Part shown: piece after piece, positions 55,934 to 64,000 of the stretch | Numbering within the stretch: the first letter of the stretch is position 1 | Layout of the letters: each line of letters begins with the position of its first letter | Assembly (NCBI RefSeq): GCF_946404925.1 | Contig: NZ_CAMJFM010000005.1 | Span: 1-64,000, forward strand | Length of the DNA: 64,000 bases | Direction: 5' to 3' | Source of the DNA: an uncultured Prevotella sp. | Lineage (GTDB): Bacteria > Bacteroidota > Bacteroidia > Bacteroidales > Bacteroidaceae | Made by a program: the position numbers and the translations under genes | The notes under the pieces: model-generated | What the model was told of the DNA's origin: nothing | Database searches by the model: none | What the model saw: only the letters and a program-made list of their open reading frames with translations

Positions 55934-57571
55934 ATGAGACCTAAACTTTTAATAACTATATTACTGCTTGCGGCCATCAATGTGTTTGGCTATCCGCAGT
56001 TGCACGATCTGGATATACGGGTGGTGCTGAGTAGAAATGGTGATGCGCGCATTACGGAAACGCGACAGATGACCATCGATAGCGAGGGAACAGAGTGCTA
56101 TATCGGTTTGGCTAACCTTGGCCCCAGCGTGGTGAAGGATCTGGAGGTGACCGACGAGACGGGCGCTAAATTCCTGAACGTAGATTGGGACATCAACGAG
56201 AGTCGCAGTTGGAAAACACTGAAATGCGGCATAGTAAAGACCTCTAAGGGCTACGAGATATGCTGGGGCCTTGGCGACAGCGGCGAGCGAACGTATACGA
56301 CCACCTATACGCTGACGAGCATGGTGTATCGCTATGCCGACGGTGTGGACGGCATGCGCCACGTGTTCCTCGACCAAGAGGTATCGCCCAAGCCTGGGCA
56401 CGCCAAGGTGACTATCGTAGGCGAGGATACAACGATGGTGTTCAATCCGGATAGCTGCGGCATCTGGGGATTCAGATTCCATGGCGACTTGTGGTTTGAG
56501 AATGGCGCCATGGTGGCTGAAACCACCGAGGCCATGAGCCGCGATGCTGCGATATACTTTATGGCGCGATTCCAGTCAGGGCTGTTTGAACCTACCAACT
56601 GGGAAGACGACAGCTTTGAAAACAAGATGAACGAAGCCTTCCAGGGGAGCGACTATGATGCCGACGAGGTGGATTGGAGCGACCCTGAGACCATACTGGG
56701 CGTGATCGTGGTGATGTTTACCTTTATAGCGCCAATCATAGGCGCCATCTGGGCTGCTATCTACAAGTGGCGTGCACGTCGCCGCATTAACAAGGACCTG
56801 TTGTGGTATCGCGACATACCGCTGGACGGCAATCTGCAGGAGGCTAACAACATGCTGAACGCCTATAAATGGGGTAATGCCGACTACAACAATCTGCTAT
56901 CAGCTTGCATACTGAAGCTGATAGACATGGGCGCCATCAAGATAGAGACACACCCCAACATGAAGGGCAAGTTGGAGCCTAACTTCACGATTTACGCTCT
57001 GCCAAACAAGGACAAACAACCAGCACTGATACGCCAGATGTACAACATATTCCTGCAAGCTGCGGGTGGCGACAAGGTGCTGGAACCTAAGGAACTGAAG
57101 CAGTATATGAGGAGCAGCTTCAACTCGAAGATAACGGATGCGTTCGTGAGCGCGCTGCATACACAGACCTCGATATCGAAATTCAAGAATCGCGAGGACG
57201 AGGTGCGACAGGTGTTCGGATTGAAGAAATACCTGAAGGAGTTTACGCTGATGGACGAACGAGGCGTGGACGAGGTGAAGCTGTGGAAGGACTATATGAT
57301 CTACGCCACGCTGTTTGGCATAGCCGATCAGGTGATACGCGACATGAAGAAGATAAACCCAGAATACTTTAATATGGACCAGGTGGCCGGACAGATGGCC
57401 AACGACATCACGCTGCCCACCATCTATTCGGTGATGCATAGCGGCACGGCACGTGCGGCTGCAAACAAGGCAGCACGCGAGAGCAGAGCCCGTGGCGGAG
57501 GCGGACACTCGTCGTTCCACGGCGGTGGAGGTGGATTCCACGGTGGTGGCGGCGGAGGAGGCGTTCGCTGA
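55934..57571 (+). CDS. DUF2207-domain membrane protein
   Basis: This protein of about 545 residues has an N-terminal signal peptide (KLLITILLLAAINVFG) and a DUF2207 extracytoplasmic domain (LDIRVVLSRNGDARITETRQ, SYEICWGLG-like strands). A transmembrane helix (about 255-280: ILGVIVVMFTFIAPIIGAIWAAIYKW) leads to a cytoplasmic helical region and a Gly-rich tail (GGGGHSSFHGGGGGFHGGG). The tail resembles those of other DUF2207 proteins. The function of the family is unknown. The stop is followed at once by eight TTTGAGA/G heptamers that lead to the next gene, and the region continues as an operon with nucleotidases. Confidence 0.82.
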   Translation: MRPKLLITILLLAAINVFGYPQLHDLDIRVVLSRNGDARITETRQMTIDSEGTECYIGLANLGPSVVKDLEVTDETGAKFLNVDWDINESRSWKTLKCGIVKTSKGYEICWGLGDSGERTYTTTYTLTSMVYRYADGVDGMRHVFLDQEVSPKPGHAKVTIVGEDTTMVFNPDSCGIWGFRFHGDLWFENGAMVAETTEAMSRDAAIYFMARFQSGLFEPTNWEDDSFENKMNEAFQGSDYDADEVDWSDPETILGVIVVMFTFIAPIIGAIWAAIYKWRARRRINKDLLWYRDIPLDGNLQEANNMLNAYKWGNADYNNLLSACILKLIDMGAIKIETHPNMKGKLEPNFTIYALPNKDKQPALIRQMYNIFLQAAGGDKVLEPKELKQYMRSSFNSKITDAFVSALHTQTSISKFKNREDEVRQVFGLKKYLKEFTLMDERGVDEVKLWKDYMIYATLFGIADQVIRDMKKINPEYFNMDQVAGQMANDITLPTIYSVMHSGTARAAANKAARESRARGGGGHSSFHGGGGGFHGGGGGGGVR

Positions 57572-57627
57572 TTTGAGATTTGAGGTTTGAGATTTGAGGT
57601 TTGAGATTTGAGGTTTGAGATTTGAGA
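57572..57627. repeat. Eight TTTGAGA/G heptamers at a gene junction
   Basis: Units mostly alternate TTTGAGA and TTTGAGG without a break, from the base after the DUF2207 stop codon to one base before the ATG of the next gene. The same unit is inside clpB (4773-4804). Confidence 0.95.
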
Positions 57628-57628
57628 T

Positions 57629-57838
57629 ATGAAACTAAAGGTCAACCGGTGTGTAGTAGATATTTTTGAGGGAGCGGAGGTGAGGCATGCCTTGCTGACG
57701 TATCTGGCGCGGAGACGCATGAGCGTGAAGCTGCTGGACCAGCTGGAGGTGACCGACGCGTGGGGACACGAGATAGACCAAGGGGCCCCGGTGAGTGAGC
57801 ATAGAGAAATAAGAATAAAATTTAAAGATAGAAAATGA
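57629..57838 (+). CDS. Small conserved-looking protein of unknown function
   Basis: This 69-residue protein (KLKVNRCVVDIFEGAEVRHALL...) is soluble and mixed alpha/beta, with a DAWGHEIDQGAPVSEHREIRI end that resembles a small beta-grasp (ThiS/MoaD-like) or toxin-antitoxin-sized fold, but no diagnostic motif such as terminal Gly-Gly is present. Its TGA stop overlaps the ATG of the first nucleotidase gene (ATGA), and the heptamer array forms its entire upstream spacer. Translation coupling suggests it is real. Function cannot be assigned. Confidence 0.65.
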   Translation: MKLKVNRCVVDIFEGAEVRHALLTYLARRRMSVKLLDQLEVTDAWGHEIDQGAPVSEHREIRIKFKDRK

Positions 57839-59256
57839 GAAAGATAGTACTTTCGGCCTTGGCTGCGATGATGGCCTTGGCTGTATCGGCCCAAGAGCGC
57901 CGCGAGCTCCACATACTGAGTGCTAACGATATTCATGCGGCCATCGAGAATATGCCGCGATTGGGCTACGTGGCCGACTCGCTTCGCGCCCTGTATCCCG
58001 ACCTGCTGATTCTATCAGGAGGCGACAACCGTTCGGGCGACCCCGTGAACGATATGTTTGAGATACCCGCTTACCCCATGGTGGCGCTGATGAACCAGAT
58101 AGGTTTTCAGGCTACGGTAGTGGGCAATCACGAATTTGACTCGAACCAGGACGGATTGGCACGCCTGATAGACCTGGGCGCATTTGCCACCCTGTGTGCC
58201 AACATGGAGCCCGACGCCAAGTGGAACATGCACGTAAAGCCCTACAAGTACTTTGATTGTGGCGGCATCAAGGTGGGCGTGCTGGGTATTACGGCCCTGG
58301 GATCGCTGGGTACACCCGAGAGCCACCCCACACGTGTGAGCGAGATCAAGTTTATGGACCCGCTGGAGACCATCAAGAAATATGAGTTTATGCGCAAGGA
58401 GTGCGACGTGATGCTGCTGCTTTCGCACCTGGGCTACGAGACGGATGTGAAGTTCTCGAAGGAGTTACCCTGGATAGACATCATCGTGGGCGGACATAGC
58501 CACACCCAGCTGGAGGGCGGCGAGATGCACAACGGCATACTCATCACCCAGAACATGAAGAGCTTGCCCTATGCCACACACTCTACATTGGTGCTCGAGG
58601 GCAACAAGATAGTAGAGAAGAAGGCCGAGAAAATAGCCATAGCCGGCGTGAAGCGCGAGAACAAGGTGCTGCAGGAGCTGGTGCGCTACTTCTCGGAGAA
58701 TCCTGCTTTTAAGCGCGTGTTGGCCGTGGCCGAGACACCATTCTCTACCCGCGAGGAATTAGGCAACATGGTGGTAGATGCCTACCGCACCGAGGGCAAG
58801 GCCGACGTGAGTTTCCAGAATGCTGGTGGCGTGCGCATGGACTACGTGCCAGCTGGCGAGATGACCGTGGGCGACGTGCTGAAGATGGACCCATTCCAGA
58901 ACGCACTGGTAGAGGCTAACATCACGGGTAAGGAACTGGCCGAGATGCTGATATCGTGCTACGAACACGACAAGCACCGCTTCCCATACGTGAGCGGATT
59001 TAAGTGCGATGTGACCTTCGATCCTGCTACCAATCAGATCAAGAAGCTGGTGCTGCTGGACGATAACGGCAAGAAGCTGAACCTGAAGAAGACCTACCGA
59101 CTGGTGGCCAACAGCTATGCCGTGGCCGTAAGCCCCACCAACCGCAAGGATCAGGGCCGCAACCTCACCATGACATCGCCTGAGACCATCAAGAACTACC
59201 TGGAGCATCAGGGCAAGGTGAGCTACCAGGGCACAAGCAGAGTGAACATCAAATAA
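57835..59256 (+). CDS. Secreted 5'-nucleotidase/UshA-type metallophosphoesterase, copy 1
   Basis: This 473-residue periplasmic enzyme has a signal peptide (MRKIVLSALAAMMALAVSAQ). The metallophosphatase motifs NDIHAA (Asp32, His34), GGDNRSGDP (Asp64), GNHEFD (Asn98-His99-Glu100) and VGGHSHT are present, followed by the 5'-nucleotidase C-terminal domain (FQNAGGVRMDY; DPFQNALVEANITGKEL). Such enzymes hydrolyse nucleotides or UDP-sugars to salvageable nucleosides. A close paralogue follows 22 bp downstream, and the motifs of both are intact. The operon also includes DUF2207 and a small protein. Substrate preference is unknown. Confidence 0.92.
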   Translation: MRKIVLSALAAMMALAVSAQERRELHILSANDIHAAIENMPRLGYVADSLRALYPDLLILSGGDNRSGDPVNDMFEIPAYPMVALMNQIGFQATVVGNHEFDSNQDGLARLIDLGAFATLCANMEPDAKWNMHVKPYKYFDCGGIKVGVLGITALGSLGTPESHPTRVSEIKFMDPLETIKKYEFMRKECDVMLLLSHLGYETDVKFSKELPWIDIIVGGHSHTQLEGGEMHNGILITQNMKSLPYATHSTLVLEGNKIVEKKAEKIAIAGVKRENKVLQELVRYFSENPAFKRVLAVAETPFSTREELGNMVVDAYRTEGKADVSFQNAGGVRMDYVPAGEMTVGDVLKMDPFQNALVEANITGKELAEMLISCYEHDKHRFPYVSGFKCDVTFDPATNQIKKLVLLDDNGKKLNLKKTYRLVANSYAVAVSPTNRKDQGRNLTMTSPETIKNYLEHQGKVSYQGTSRVNIK

Positions 59257-59278
59257 AACGGAATAATCAACTCAATCT

Positions 59279-60700
59279 ATGAAGAAATCTATTATCGCAT
59301 TGGCGCTGATGCTGACAAGTGTATCGGCATCGGCTGGAGAGCAGAAGGAACTGCACATTCTGAGTACTAACGATATGCACGCAGCCATAGAGTGCATGCC
59401 CCGACTGGGATTCGTGGCCGACTCGCTACGCGCACTCTATCCCGACCTGCTGATACTCTCGGCGGGCGACAACCGATCGGGCGAGCCGCTGAACGATATG
59501 TACGAGATACCGGCATACCCCATGGTGGCGCTGATGAACATCGTAGGCTTCCACGCCACAACGCTTGGCAACCACGAGTTTGACTCGGGTCAGGAGGGCT
59601 TGGCCAAGCTGATAGACATGAGCACATTCCCCACGCTGTGTGCCAACGTGCATCCCGCATCGAAGTGGAACATGCACGTAAAGCCCTACCAGCTGTACGA
59701 TTGCGGCGGGCTGACCGTGGGTGTGATAGGTGCCGTGGCATTGAGTCCATTAGGCATACCCGAGAGTCACCCCAACAATACTACCGACATGAAGTTTGAT
59801 GCCCCGCTGGAGGCCATACAGGAGTACCGCTGGCTACGCGAGAAGTGCGATGTGGTGGTGCTGTTGTCGCACCTGGGTTACGAGAGCGATGTAGAGGTGT
59901 CGAAGAGCTTGCCTTGGGTTGACATCATCGTGGGCGGACATAGTCACACCCAGCTGAAGGGCGGCGAGGTGCATAATGGCATTTTTATCACCCAGAACAC
60001 CAACCGACTGAAGCGCGCTACCCATTCGACCATCGTGGTAGAAGACGGTAAGGTGGTGAAGCGTATGGCCGAGAATATCGAGATAAAAGGCGGCAAGAAC
60101 GAGAACAAGGTGATAGCCGAGCTGGTGCGCTACTTCTCGGAGAATCCTGCCTTCCACCGCGTGCTGGCCCAGGTGGAGACCCCATTTGAGACCTACGAGG
60201 AATTAGGCTGCCTGATGTGCGACGCCTATAAGACCGAGGGTAAGGCCGACCTGAGTTTCCAGAATGCGGGTGGTGTGCGCTACGACACCCACGCCACGGG
60301 CGGTTTCACCGTATCGGATGTGCTACGACTGGACCCATTCCAGAACGAGGCCGTAGAGTTGCAGCTGACCGGAAAGGAGCTGATGGACATGATGATAAAG
60401 TGCTACGACAACGATAACAAGATATTCCCCTACGTGGGCGGCATGACGGCCGAATACACTCTGGACCCCGCCACCAAGCAGATCAAGAAGCTGGTGCTGA
60501 CGGGCGAGGACGGCAAGAAACTGAACCCCAAGAAGACCTATAAGGTGATGACCAATAGCTACACCACCGCCATCAGCCCCACCAATCGCAAGGATCCCGG
60601 CACGGGCATCGGCAAGATTACCGCCCAGCTCATCATGGATTATCTGGAGCATCAGGGCCACGTGAGCTATCAGGGAGTGAAGAGATTAAGCGAAAAATGA
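59279..60700 (+). CDS. Secreted 5'-nucleotidase/UshA-type metallophosphoesterase, copy 2
   Basis: This is a tandem paralogue of the preceding gene, equally 473 residues, with signal peptide KKSIIALALMLTSVSASAG. Motifs NDMHAA, AGDNRSGEP, GNHEFD, GGHSHT and NAGGVRYD are conserved. Sequence similarity is high throughout, implying a relatively recent duplication. Differences concentrate in the linker and around the nucleotide-binding C-terminal domain (VGGMTAEYTL versus VSGFKCDVTF), so the copies may differ in substrate. The catalytic core lines up residue by residue. The operon ends before the promoter at 60742. Confidence 0.92.
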   Translation: MKKSIIALALMLTSVSASAGEQKELHILSTNDMHAAIECMPRLGFVADSLRALYPDLLILSAGDNRSGEPLNDMYEIPAYPMVALMNIVGFHATTLGNHEFDSGQEGLAKLIDMSTFPTLCANVHPASKWNMHVKPYQLYDCGGLTVGVIGAVALSPLGIPESHPNNTTDMKFDAPLEAIQEYRWLREKCDVVVLLSHLGYESDVEVSKSLPWVDIIVGGHSHTQLKGGEVHNGIFITQNTNRLKRATHSTIVVEDGKVVKRMAENIEIKGGKNENKVIAELVRYFSENPAFHRVLAQVETPFETYEELGCLMCDAYKTEGKADLSFQNAGGVRYDTHATGGFTVSDVLRLDPFQNEAVELQLTGKELMDMMIKCYDNDNKIFPYVGGMTAEYTLDPATKQIKKLVLTGEDGKKLNPKKTYKVMTNSYTTAISPTNRKDPGTGIGKITAQLIMDYLEHQGHVSYQGVKRLSEK

Positions 60701-60741
60701 TATATTTTTTATAAATAGGTGTTAGATTAACAAAAAAAGTG

Positions 60742-60749
60742 TATCTTTG
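60742..60749 (+). promoter_or_regulatory. -7 box of the TMEM43-like operon
   Basis: TATCTTTG followed by CACCCG, about 65 bp before the ATG at 60814. Confidence 0.55.
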
Positions 60750-60813
60750 CACCCGAATGAAACTAAAATTATTAAATAAACAATCAAAACATCAATTTAA
60801 ATCTTAAGACATT

Positions 60814-62226
60814 ATGGCTTACAAAGAAGTAACAACAACGGGTTACGGAACCCGAGTAGGTAACTCGTTTAAGGCGATTGGTAGTGGCATCGTGCTGTTC
60901 CTTGCTGGTACAGCATTGCTGTGGTGGAACGAAGGTCGCGCCGTGAAAACTGAAAAAATGCTCGATGAGGCCGGAAGCGCCTATGTCGAGATGGAAAATC
61001 CTAACAAGAAGGATGCATCGCTGGAGGGCGAGCTGATTTGCGGTACTGCATTGGCAACTACCGAAGACTCTCTGATTGACAATGAGTTTGGCATTGGTGC
61101 CAAGGCCATCGCGTTGACACGTAAGGTGGAGTACTACCAGTGGGTAGAGCACGTGAAGGAGACCAAGAAAGACAAGCTTGGCGGTTCAGAAGAAGTGACA
61201 CGCGAATATACATACAGCAAGAGCTGGGTAAGCAGCCCAGTACAGTCGAGCGAGTTCAAGGATCCCGCTTATCAGAACAAGAACATGGTGCTGACCACCG
61301 TTGAGGATGCCGAGCAGTATGCCGAGAACGTATCGTGGGGTGCCTACAAGCTGAACGAGAGCTTGATTCACAGCATCCGCTCGAACGAGGCACTCGACTT
61401 GGCTATCGCCGAGGATATGCTGAAGCAGTTCGACAAGAACACCCAGGCCGCTTACGAGCGCTTCTACGGTGTGCAGAAGAACAATCAGCCTACACCTAAC
61501 ACCCAGCAGCCAGCTGCCATCCCCGATTCAATCAAGGCTCAGTTGCCCGATTCTACCAAGGCTAAGCTCGACTCGCTGCAGGCCGTCAACGACAGCATTA
61601 ACAAGGCTATGGAGGCTGCCCAGAACAAGAAGGATCTGGAGTATGTACACGTGGCTAACAACATCCTGTACTTCGGCCGTGTGCCCGGAAGTCCTGAGGT
61701 GGGTGATGTTCGCGTAACATTCGAGAAGGTGGTTCCAGCCAAGGTTACCGTAATGGCCGTGGTTGATGGCGACACCTTCAAGCCATTCAAGGCTAAGAAC
61801 GGTAAGCGTTTCCAGACCTTGGTAATGGGTAAGAAGAGTGGCGACGAGATCATCGAGGCCGAGAAAGAGGCTAACAATATGTTCCTGTGGATTCTGCGTA
61901 TCGTAGGTATCATGATGGTTGTAGGCGGTCTGAAGGGTATCTTCGGATTCCTGGAGACCATCCTCAAGGTGGTTCCATTCATCGCTGGTATCTTCGGATG
62001 GGGTGTTGGCATCGTATGCACCGTGGTTGGTGTTGTATGGAGTCTCATCGTCATCGCTATCGCATGGCTGTTCTATCGCCCATTGCTGGGCATCACTCTG
62101 TTGGTACTTGCCGCATTCCTCATCTGGGTATTCGCATTCAAGGGCAAGGATAAGCTGAAGGAGCTGGCCGCCAAGGCTAAGGCCAAGGGTGCCGAGCCAG
62201 CAACAGTACCAGAATCAGCAGAGTAA
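60814..62226 (+). CDS. TMEM43-family membrane protein
   Basis: This 470-residue protein matches the TMEM43/DUF1625 family. It has an N-terminal helix (SGIVLFLAGTALLWWNEGRAVKTEKMLDE), a large non-cytoplasmic region (SLEGELICGTALATTEDSLIDNEFGIGAKAIALTRKVEYYQWVEH) and a cluster of three to four helices near the C-terminus (about 350-455). The Pro/Gln/Asp-rich segment at 225-275 (TPNTQQPAAIPDSIKAQ...) is variable. Bacterial members have no established function. It is followed 7 bp later by a secreted beta-helix protein gene and a lipoprotein gene, probably one operon. Confidence 0.85.
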   Translation: MAYKEVTTTGYGTRVGNSFKAIGSGIVLFLAGTALLWWNEGRAVKTEKMLDEAGSAYVEMENPNKKDASLEGELICGTALATTEDSLIDNEFGIGAKAIALTRKVEYYQWVEHVKETKKDKLGGSEEVTREYTYSKSWVSSPVQSSEFKDPAYQNKNMVLTTVEDAEQYAENVSWGAYKLNESLIHSIRSNEALDLAIAEDMLKQFDKNTQAAYERFYGVQKNNQPTPNTQQPAAIPDSIKAQLPDSTKAKLDSLQAVNDSINKAMEAAQNKKDLEYVHVANNILYFGRVPGSPEVGDVRVTFEKVVPAKVTVMAVVDGDTFKPFKAKNGKRFQTLVMGKKSGDEIIEAEKEANNMFLWILRIVGIMMVVGGLKGIFGFLETILKVVPFIAGIFGWGVGIVCTVVGVVWSLIVIAIAWLFYRPLLGITLLVLAAFLIWVFAFKGKDKLKELAAKAKAKGAEPATVPESAE

Positions 62227-62233
62227 ACCCGAT

Positions 62234-63583
62234 ATGAAGAAAACTCTTTTCCTGACAATAGCTTTGTGCCTGTGCGCCGTATTTGGCGTGCGGGCACAGG
62301 TTGTGAAAAACGGCACCAAGTGGTGGGACGGCAAGGCGCTCTATACAGCCACCGTCGACAAGGAAGGTGACGTGGTGATGAACGGCATTACCCAGGCCGA
62401 TGGCAACAAGAAGTTCTGCCTATCGAAAGCCGATGCCGCTGGATTGTATTATCTCACTAAAGATAACCCCGATGCCGTGATGCCCGTAAATGGCAACATG
62501 GGTAGCAAGGTGATGTTGGTGCGCGAGGGTAGTAACACCTTCCTCCGCATACTGAACCGCAAAAGGGAGGTGACCCATCAGTTGGAGCTCACCACCAAGA
62601 CGCTGGCCGAACTACGCCCGCTGGAGGATGAGCGCAACTTTGCTGAAGGCCCTGAGTATAATCAGGACTTGAAGGAACTTGTGGATGGCGACTATATGGC
62701 AGGTGGCTTGGCCGATGACGGCCGCGGTCCCGAAGAGATTGACGGCGTGGCCACATGGACCGTGAACACCGCCCGCGAGTTTATCAACGCGCTGGGTAGC
62801 GATCGCACCATCGTATTGGCCGAAGACGCCCACATCAATCTCTCGGATATATTGGAGATCCAGAAGGCGTTTGAGGGTTACGCTGACCGCCGTTGGGGTA
62901 TGCAGGCTAGTGATTTGGTCGGCTCGAAATCGCTGATTGTAAGCGAGCCTGAGACCGATGGACAACAGCTGGCCTTAGTCAATATGTCGAACCTGAAGAT
63001 TAAGGGCACACGCAACTCGAGCATCGAGGTTAATCCGCGTTATGCCTTCTGTCTCAGGTTTGTGAATTGTGCCAATTGCTCGGTCGAGAACCTCACCATC
63101 GGACACACCGTGGGTGGTTTCTGTTCAGGAGGTGTGATTGGCGTAGAGCAGTCGAGCGTTATTGTGAAGGATTGCGACCTGTATGGTTGCGGTACTTACG
63201 GACTTGATCTCCGCGATACCTATGGCTTCCAGCTCATCAACTCTACCGTGCACGATTGCACCTATGGCATCATGCAGATGAACAACTGCACCCTGACATC
63301 GTTTGAGCGTTGCGACTTCTTCAACAATCGCGAGTACGGCTTGATAGAAGGTTGGGGCAACAACGGCGTGAAGTTCGACGATTGCCGTTTCTTCGCCAAC
63401 TGGGGCGATTCGCAGCTCTTCTTCTTCGACTCGGTATTCTCGCTGATTAACTGTAAGATTTATCACCCCAAGCAGAATCTGGGTACGATGGACAAGAGTG
63501 TAAACCGTGGTTCGAAGTTTATCGACAACCCGCTTGACACCAGTATAACCAGTCGTGGCGTAGGTCCCGACCAAAACAAGTAA
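62234..63583 (+). CDS. Secreted right-handed beta-helix protein
   Basis: This 449-residue protein has a signal peptide (KKTLFLTIALCLCAVFGVRAQ). An N-terminal region of about 150 residues is unassigned. A right-handed parallel beta-helix of about 250 residues follows, with regularly spaced NCANCSVENLTIG, SSVIVKDCDLYGCGTYGLDLRD, NSTVHDCTYGIMQMNNC and CRFFANWGDSQLFFFDS coils. Such helices occur in polysaccharide lyases and in structural proteins; no catalytic triad can be pointed out. The start at 62234 is chosen because the longer frame overlaps the TMEM43 gene. It is immediately followed by a lipoprotein gene. Confidence 0.82.
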   Translation: MKKTLFLTIALCLCAVFGVRAQVVKNGTKWWDGKALYTATVDKEGDVVMNGITQADGNKKFCLSKADAAGLYYLTKDNPDAVMPVNGNMGSKVMLVREGSNTFLRILNRKREVTHQLELTTKTLAELRPLEDERNFAEGPEYNQDLKELVDGDYMAGGLADDGRGPEEIDGVATWTVNTAREFINALGSDRTIVLAEDAHINLSDILEIQKAFEGYADRRWGMQASDLVGSKSLIVSEPETDGQQLALVNMSNLKIKGTRNSSIEVNPRYAFCLRFVNCANCSVENLTIGHTVGGFCSGGVIGVEQSSVIVKDCDLYGCGTYGLDLRDTYGFQLINSTVHDCTYGIMQMNNCTLTSFERCDFFNNREYGLIEGWGNNGVKFDDCRFFANWGDSQLFFFDSVFSLINCKIYHPKQNLGTMDKSVNRGSKFIDNPLDTSITSRGVGPDQNK

Positions 63584-63585
63584 GT

Positions 63586-64000
63586 ATGAAGAAACTATTG
63601 ATCATAGCAATATGCGCCGTAGGCATGATGATGGCTTGCACCAATAATGGCAAGACCGGTGCCGGCGATGGCGTTGACAGCGACTCGGTGGCTATCGACT
63701 CGATGGCGCTGGTGGAGGAGATTGATACCACCCCCAAGCCCATTTTTGTCTATATCCACAACCCCAAGGACATCATGCTGCTCTACGACTCTGAGGACTC
63801 GCTGGAGCAAGACTTCCGCCGCAATCGCGCCTTGTACACCAAACTCATCAACGGTGAGAATAAGTGCCTGGGCGTGACGTGTATTGGCGAGCAGTTGTAC
63901 GATCCCGATGGCGACCCAGCCACACGCGGCCAGATTCATGGTCGTGAGGATATACCCGCCGCTGGACTTCAGTTTGCATTTACCGACCAGAAGTTCAATG
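63586..64000 (+). CDS. Lipoprotein, truncated by the window end
   Basis: An ATG at 63586, two bases after the preceding stop codon, opens a frame that runs off the window (138 codons seen). It begins KKLLIIAICAVGMMMAC, a lipoprotein signal with Cys about 18. An acidic linker (GVDSDSVAIDSMALVEEIDTT) follows, then PKPIFVYIHNPKDIMLLYDSEDS and GVTCIGEQLYDPDGDPATRGQIHGREDIP. The family is not recognised. It probably shares the operon and location with the beta-helix protein. Confidence 0.7.
   Translation, partial: MKKLLIIAICAVGMMMACTNNGKTGAGDGVDSDSVAIDSMALVEEIDTTPKPIFVYIHNPKDIMLLYDSEDSLEQDFRRNRALYTKLINGENKCLGVTCIGEQLYDPDGDPATRGQIHGREDIPAAGLQFAFTDQKFN

Noticed and set aside
57424..57936. Proline-rich antisense frame (PPPPPP... 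and SNLKSQTSN repeats)
   Set aside because: It is only the reverse reading of the Gly-rich tail of the DUF2207 protein and of the heptamer array.

Overview
The window is a chromosomal segment of a Prevotella-like member of the Bacteroidales. The evidence is the promoters, which repeatedly show the Bacteroidota form TTTG-N19/20-TAnnTTTG (very often TACCTTTGCA). Further evidence is near-absent Shine-Dalgarno sequences, several TonB receptors and short-lipobox lipoproteins, a PorE-type OmpA lipoprotein, FimB/Mfa2-type lipoproteins, a 2,216-residue GLUG-repeat surface protein ending in a GRKL...KGLYI tail, and an inositol-phosphate synthase. I see no rRNA, tRNA, CRISPR array, transposase or phage gene. 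Species-level identity cannot be read from this.

Layout. 1-6.4 kb: bcp peroxiredoxin, an AlkD-type glycosylase, two convergent fimbrial-type lipoproteins and clpB. 6.7-11.7 kb: a TonB receptor, rpsO and typA. 11.7-15.6 kb: two tiny tandem double-glycine-leader peptide genes behind a repeat-studded promoter, then a pair of translationally coupled Cache-domain sensor proteins. The first is a pseudokinase lacking its phospho-acceptor His and ATPase domain; the second is an intact histidine kinase. 15.7-19.6 kb: a hexuronate-type cluster (orphan EIIC-GAT permease, KduI, ExuT-like MFS). 19.7-25.5 kb: nitroreductase, a stand-alone class II ribonucleotide reductase C-terminal-like protein, folB, amidase, mlaD and dnaA. 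25.5-31.2 kb: a BtuB-like receptor, inositol-3-phosphate synthase, a 530-bp noncoding region with a precise 22-bp array, a secreted protein and a bacterial voltage-gated channel. 31.3-37.6 kb: resB/ccsA heme handling, folA-thyA, an RsmF-type methyltransferase and a DUF6249-PspC-ECF sigma-DUF5056 module. 37.5-49.9 kb: PorE-like lipoprotein, a three-gene surface-protein operon and topB. 50-55.8 kb: GH8 xylanolytic enzyme, a XusA/XusB-like iron (xenosiderophore) uptake pair under a promoter embedded in a large inverted repeat, and an EamA transporter. 55.9-64 kb: DUF2207 membrane protein, a small protein, tandem 5'-nucleotidases, TMEM43-like protein, beta-helix protein and a truncated lipoprotein.

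Three features look least described. (1) The peptide/pseudokinase/kinase locus (11.69-15.61 kb) has the layout of a small peptide-signalling or RiPP system. Four TGTGCCA repeats spaced 22-8-22 bp lie upstream of its promoter. (2) A 22-bp-periodic palindrome array (29.19-29.36 kb), with half-sites exactly 11 bp apart, is bracketed by two related hairpin elements. (3) A family of 7/8-bp tandem repeats and hairpin mini-elements fills gene junctions and has inserted in frame into clpB, topB, an rRNA methyltransferase, a BtuB-like receptor and (a different palindromic type) alkD.
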